Below are positions 60,296 through 64,000 of a stretch of DNA of 64,000 nucleotides, one piece after another. Location of the stretch: NCBI RefSeq assembly GCF_030295975.1, contig NZ_AP027364.1, positions 2,294,001 to 2,358,000 of the forward strand, in the 5' to 3' direction. Each line of letters opens with the position of its first letter. Position 1 is the first letter of the stretch. Origin of the DNA: Thalassotalea atypica. GTDB lineage: Bacteria; Pseudomonadota; Gammaproteobacteria; Enterobacterales; Alteromonadaceae. A program made the position numbers and the translations under genes. The notes under the pieces were generated by a model. The model had not been told where the DNA came from. It ran no database searches and saw only the letters and a list, made by a program, of their open reading frames with translations.

Positions 60296-61729
60296 CTATG
60301 CCAATCTGTCTTTCCAGCTTTCACCAAAAGCCCCACCAAATTTACTTGTTTCTTCCATCCTGCTCTGTTTCACATGCCCCACATTTGAAAGGTCAACGGG
60401 TTTTAATCCAAGCCCCCTGACTTGTTGTAGAAGAGGAAGATATCTCTGCTCGTAATCTGCGTTGAATTTCTTAAAGGCATCTATCAAATCCCCTCTTATT
60501 GCTATTATTCCTCTATTTTTGTCTTTTACTTTCAATATCCTGCTGACAATCACCTCTGCATCATCCTTAACAATGTCCAATAATTTTTGAAAATCCATTT
60601 TGATTTTCAAACGTTCAACCCAAAAATATTTTTGGTTATTCCCTTCATGAGGTAAGAGTTTCCATGCGTCCAATTCCAAATTGCCAAAATCATAGGGAAT
60701 GACTACCGATACACCGTCATCAGTTTTGCCCATAGCTTGAGTTATTTCATATAACCGCGCAACACAAAGATCATGAAAGTCTTCTATGCCTTTTTCTACC
60801 TTTCTAATAATGCTCAGATCTTCTGGACGCTCTTCTTCAGGGTAACGGTTCCAATCGGTGCCCGCAAAGTTAGTACCTTCGCTATTTTTTCCAACTTTTA
60901 TATTTTTTAATGTCCCGGTTACTGTCACTGCTTTCTTTGTTAGCCTGTAATAGGCTTTGGATACTTCTTCTGTAATTCCTCCCGTACTACAACCTAAGAG
61001 TATTATCGAACCTGACCAGTCTTCTGGCTTAGGAACTTTATTTGCAAACAAAGCAACTGATTTAGATGACCACCCCCCTTGGCCATGGGTAATACCTTCA
61101 TCGTTGGTATTGCCGTGCCCTTCAAGTACTATGTTCTCGGCAGTTCCTATTTCAGCAAGACCATCAAAATCGCTTAATTTAGTAGGCGCTTCAACCGCTT
61201 GATCTCCTTCTTCATTCACTGGGACCTGTCTAAGCTCAGCCATCAAGTTTTTATCTTCGTCCCGAAGTTTTATTCGTACCAATTGAACGGCACGCAAATT
61301 GTCTGAGAATGAGCGACGCTGTATTTTCTGCTCTGAAGATTTATGTATATAAGCCTCGTGTTCATATGTGTGCGCATGCAATGGTGCAGACCTAGCCCTT
61401 TTGTAATGTACGTTCACATCAGCTAGCGATTCACTAGAAAGGCCGTCAACATCTAATTTTAGTTTGTCTGGTAAGGCTTTATTCTTCACTTTCTTTTGGA
61501 TAGCTGACAGTTTACGAGCAGAATGACTATTAGCAATTGAGCGTAATTGAGCTACTTGTTTTGCTTGAGGAGAGTTGTTGGCTACCTCTTGTAATTTATA
61601 TTGCGTAGCAGTCTCACCACGATTACCTAAAAACTCAATATTAGGCTTATTATCGCTCTGATTTTGAGAGATTTCATTCGCCACCGATTGGCTTCTACTT
61701 TCTTGTGTTTTATCAGCGTAGGTATTCAT
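60296..61729 (-). CDS. Putative toxin: degenerate eCIS-core N-terminus with C80/caspase-like peptidase domain
   Basis: A 477-residue protein in three parts. Residues ~40-75 carry the KLQEVANNSPQAKQVAQLRSIA repeat seen in front of eCIS-core (DUF4157) proteins. Residues ~85-135 (ALPDKLKLDVDGLSSESLADVNVHYKRARSAPLHAHTYEHEAYIHKSSEQK) match the start of that domain, but its usual HEAWHVVQ metal site is missing. Residues ~185-295 hold a His-Cys peptidase-like core with His205 in VLEGHGNT and Cys247 in IILLGCSTGG, as in RTX C80 autoprocessing or caspase-like domains. The last ~180 residues (helical) match nothing I know. No injection-system genes are in the window. Confidence 0.75.
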   Translation of the reverse strand: MNTYADKTQESRSQSVANEISQNQSDNKPNIEFLGNRGETATQYKLQEVANNSPQAKQVAQLRSIANSHSARKLSAIQKKVKNKALPDKLKLDVDGLSSESLADVNVHYKRARSAPLHAHTYEHEAYIHKSSEQKIQRRSFSDNLRAVQLVRIKLRDEDKNLMAELRQVPVNEEGDQAVEAPTKLSDFDGLAEIGTAENIVLEGHGNTNDEGITHGQGGWSSKSVALFANKVPKPEDWSGSIILLGCSTGGITEEVSKAYYRLTKKAVTVTGTLKNIKVGKNSEGTNFAGTDWNRYPEEERPEDLSIIRKVEKGIEDFHDLCVARLYEITQAMGKTDDGVSVVIPYDFGNLELDAWKLLPHEGNNQKYFWVERLKIKMDFQKLLDIVKDDAEVIVSRILKVKDKNRGIIAIRGDLIDAFKKFNADYEQRYLPLLQQVRGLGLKPVDLSNVGHVKQSRMEETSKFGGAFGESWKDRLA

Positions 61730-61847
61730 TGAATGATTTCCTTATCCTATTAATACACACTGGAAAGCGAATCTTCCCTAATAAGAGATTTAACTTTGCT
61801 TGGCAACTATCTCTTGCGATTGTTCCAAGGTAAAGTTGTTTTATTTT

Positions 61848-62264
61848 TTATGCCCAGCCAAGCTGTTGAAGACTTATTGAATCATTCCATATTTTTGTCA
61901 TATGACTAATAAGCTCACCTTCAAATTGCATTACATAAACATAATCAGCAGCGATAACTTTGCCTGTCGGCTCACAGGGGCCACCGGAACCAGTTTGAGT
62001 CCCATGAAAAACAGCAAAGGCAGTTACACAATTCCTTTTTTCGTCTGTTGAAAAAGATTTTAACTCATAACGACCATCAGGGATCGGCGTTAAAAGTCCT
62101 TTCATCCACTCTGTGTAACCTTCGATGCTATTTATATCTGCTAATGCTGCTGCTTGTGCTGAAAAGGTAGCACTAGGGTGACAATATTCTTTACACGCTA
62201 CCCAGCCCTTTCCTGTTTCACAGGCATCAAAAAACATTTCACCAATTTTTGTGATCGTACTCAC
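61848..62264 (-). CDS. SnoaL/NTF2-like small protein
   Basis: A 138-residue protein with the cone-shaped NTF2/SnoaL pattern: an N-terminal helix pair (ITKIGEMFFDACETGKGWVACKEYCHPSATFSAQAAALADI), then strands YELKSFSTDEKRNCVTAFAVFHGTQTG, and AADYVYVMQFEGELISHMTKIWND at the end. Many family members are isomerases or small binding proteins, and none of the known catalytic sets is obvious. It is separated from the toxin-like gene by 118 bases on the same strand; co-transcription is possible. Confidence 0.8.
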   Translation of the reverse strand: MSTITKIGEMFFDACETGKGWVACKEYCHPSATFSAQAAALADINSIEGYTEWMKGLLTPIPDGRYELKSFSTDEKRNCVTAFAVFHGTQTGSGGPCEPTGKVIAADYVYVMQFEGELISHMTKIWNDSISLQQLGWA

Positions 62265-62819
62265 ATGATATCTCCATCAAATGAATTTAAGCTTTATTAC
62301 TATAGTCCAAGGTACGGGTTTAAACACATAGCACCCCACTCACGGGTAAAAACTTGGTACATTGGCGTTATTCATTTTGGGTGAAAGCCTATTCAACACA
62401 GACTCTATAGAAGAGTGTAGTACCGCTCAAATTCTTGTGCTTAACGCTCAAGTGTAGTGACCAATTCAATTTTCATGACAGACTGTAAACTCAAAGGAAT
62501 AAAAGTATCGAAAGGGTTCAAGTAAGCAATTTGAACGGCTAACGAATGATATGCCCCCCCACCCATCACCTTTAGCTGACGAGCGTGTCATAGTGAGGTT
62601 GAAATAAACTTCAAATATAAGGAGTCTATATCCCTAGAATAAAAACCATTGGCCGACAATTTAGGTAATAGGCGTCAAGTTAGTTTTCAGTATTCATAGA
62701 GTTGATGAATATGGTAAGCCTAAATATTGAATAAAAATAACCTATAAGAACAACCTGTTATAAAGATATTTTAGTGATTACAACGAACTCGACACATCTT
62801 TAACTACTTGAGCAACTGT
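62265..62819. other. 555-base gene-free stretch
   Basis: No frame with a believable start and length, no tRNA and no strong terminator is visible. There is a run of seven C at 62554-62560. The stretch must contain the promoter of the SnoaL-like gene. Its length beside a toxin-like gene may reflect decayed accessory DNA, but I see no recognisable remnant. Confidence 0.4.
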
Positions 62820-63512
62820 TTATTTTGTCGGTAAAACCACATCAAATACCAGCCCTAAGGTCGCCATATAAACCAAATAGACTAGTAGAGACTTAAAGGC
62901 TGTGACAAGCCAAGACGCCTGATACATGGTTTTAAACGCCTTTGGAAAATACCAAAGTAAATATAATAAGAGTGGTGCCTGTAGCGCTATAAATAATATG
63001 TGTTGCCTTTCCAATACCTCCAGCGGGCCAATTAAAATCAAAACCAAATAGCCGACACTATGAATGTGCAGGGAAAAAACGATGTTGGATACCAGGTAAC
63101 TGCTTGGATACATTGCCTTTACATAAAGAGCAAACAGAGGGAACAACACGAACATTGCTTTAGAATAAAGATCTATTGAAGATGCTGAATAACCCTCCTG
63201 ACCGGTGAAAACCTGCTGAAAACTGGAAAACAGTAGAAAAAATATAACGCTGATCACCAAATAAAGCCGCAGAGGAGGCGTATATTTCGTCTGCATCCCA
63301 AGATCATACTCATATGATGCGAGCCCTGGTTTGGTGAATAGAGTTTTTAAAGTGAGCGACAAGCGTCCGTCAATATCCAAAAGCTCATGCATTGCTTCTT
63401 TTACAAACGGAATAAAAGGTTGGCGATTGCTTTTGGTACTCTGCCCACAAGTTGAACAATACTTAGCGTTTTCTGTGAGAATAGTTTGGCAATTTCTACA
63501 GTTGAGTTGCAT
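62820..63512 (-). CDS. DUF3667-like membrane protein with zinc ribbon
   Basis: A 230-residue protein. The N-terminus is a zinc ribbon (CRNCQTILTENAKYCSTCGQ: two C-x2-C pairs), followed by a DUF3667-type LLDIDGRLSLTLKTLFTKPG segment and about four to five transmembrane helices (LRLYLVISVIFFLLF, KAMFVLFPLFALYVKAM, VGYLVLILIGPLEVL, LFIALQAPLLLYLLWYF, LVYLVYMATLGLVFDVV). The function is unknown. It starts 17 bases after the next upstream reverse gene, probably in the same operon. Confidence 0.83.
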   Translation of the reverse strand: MQLNCRNCQTILTENAKYCSTCGQSTKSNRQPFIPFVKEAMHELLDIDGRLSLTLKTLFTKPGLASYEYDLGMQTKYTPPLRLYLVISVIFFLLFSSFQQVFTGQEGYSASSIDLYSKAMFVLFPLFALYVKAMYPSSYLVSNIVFSLHIHSVGYLVLILIGPLEVLERQHILFIALQAPLLLYLLWYFPKAFKTMYQASWLVTAFKSLLVYLVYMATLGLVFDVVLPTK

Positions 63513-63529
63513 ATCAGTTTACAGTCTCT

Positions 63530-63946
63530 TCACTTTGTCTGCTTGTATGGATAATAAACCCACCAAACACCAAATAATGGAAATATAATTAATAATGACG
63601 TTTGACCAAATAATTTATAAACTTTCCAAAACTCCAATCCTGCGAACATATAAACAACATAATTAAGTAGTGATAAGGTTATAAAGAATGAAATTAAAAT
63701 TTTATTAAACTTTATCCAAACACTATTATTAAGGCTCAAGCGGTACCCCAAAAAAACATAAGGTAATCCTTTGTTTTGGACTAACGCGAACAAACTCAAA
63801 ACAATAGCAATGCTTGCCCACACAATTGTCGGTTTAAAGCTAGTATATGCAGTACCATCTAACAAACCGAATTGATTATCCAAAGTTGCTGATAGAATCA
63901 ACAATACAACAAGCGAAACTAAGTAACGCCAATACATTCCCCACAA
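63530..63946 (-). CDS. Four-helix membrane protein of unknown function
   Basis: A 138-residue hydrophobic protein with four predicted helices (YLVSLVVLLILSATL, TIVWASIAIVLSLFALV, ILISFFITLSLLNYVVYMFAG, TSLLIIFPLFGVWWVYY). No family is recognised. It precedes the DUF3667-like gene by 17 bases and is likely co-transcribed. The upstream end is close to the window edge; the start at 63946 is the first ATG in frame. Confidence 0.65.
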   Translation of the reverse strand: MWGMYWRYLVSLVVLLILSATLDNQFGLLDGTAYTSFKPTIVWASIAIVLSLFALVQNKGLPYVFLGYRLSLNNSVWIKFNKILISFFITLSLLNYVVYMFAGLEFWKVYKLFGQTSLLIIFPLFGVWWVYYPYKQTK

Positions 63947-64000
63947 TTTGAGAAATCTCTGATAATTTATTTTAAAAATATAACGCCGCGTTAAGAGAAA

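Overview
The window is an A+T-rich bacterial chromosome segment. It most likely comes from a marine gammaproteobacterium of the order Alteromonadales, with the Colwellia/Thalassotalea group as the best guess. The grounds are the alaA-yfbR pair, the ilvIH and asnB types, a DUF3718 protein, Puu/Spu-type polyamine genes and a TonB-dependent receptor. No tRNA, rRNA, CRISPR array, transposase or phage gene was recognised.

Positions 1-28.8 kb are mainly a polyamine and amine catabolism region. A forward block holds puuD, puuA and spuC, a 6-pass membrane protein of unknown function and an SMR exporter. A reverse block holds a PuuB-like FAD oxidase, an exported amidohydrolase and a DUF3422 protein, next to a divergent PuuR-like XRE-cupin regulator. 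A lone TonB receptor follows, then puuC on the reverse strand facing away from a second PuuB paralogue, a paralogue of the same unknown membrane protein, and a NylB-like serine hydrolase. A reverse operon (omega-amino acid aminotransferase, MmsA, double cupin, BADH-type aldehyde dehydrogenase, third FAD oxidase) is read away from a LysR regulator and fits conversion of beta-alanine to acetyl-CoA. Sites resembling the E. coli PuuR operator occur upstream of puuD, between puuB and puuR, upstream of the TonB receptor and between puuC and puuB2, so one regulator may tie the blocks together.

Positions 29-49 kb are mixed housekeeping and accessory genes: sbcB, a periplasmic binding-like protein, a beta-hydroxyacid dehydrogenase, a glutathione peroxidase-ohrR operon with a 20-bp perfect palindromic operator, an S4 protein, a chloramphenicol acetyltransferase-like protein, a pentapeptide-repeat/K+ channel fusion, a kelch protein, proS, an LRAT-like protein, alaA-yfbR, an orphan thiamine-diphosphate decarboxylase and an HD-GYP response regulator.

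Positions 49-64 kb hold ilvIH behind a complete attenuator (an unlisted 25-codon Val/Leu/Ile-rich leader peptide, an antiterminator and a terminator), a Zn-ligand-poor sirtuin, an overlapping GCS2-like ligase/AspA-AstE-like hydrolase pair, asnB with a long structured leader, and a coiled-coil membrane protein. The most unusual gene, at 60296-61729, encodes a protein with a degenerate eCIS-core (DUF4157-like) N-terminus joined to a His/Cys peptidase domain resembling the C80/caspase-like fold. It looks like a toxin or effector. The right end holds a SnoaL-like protein, a long gene-free stretch and two small membrane proteins.
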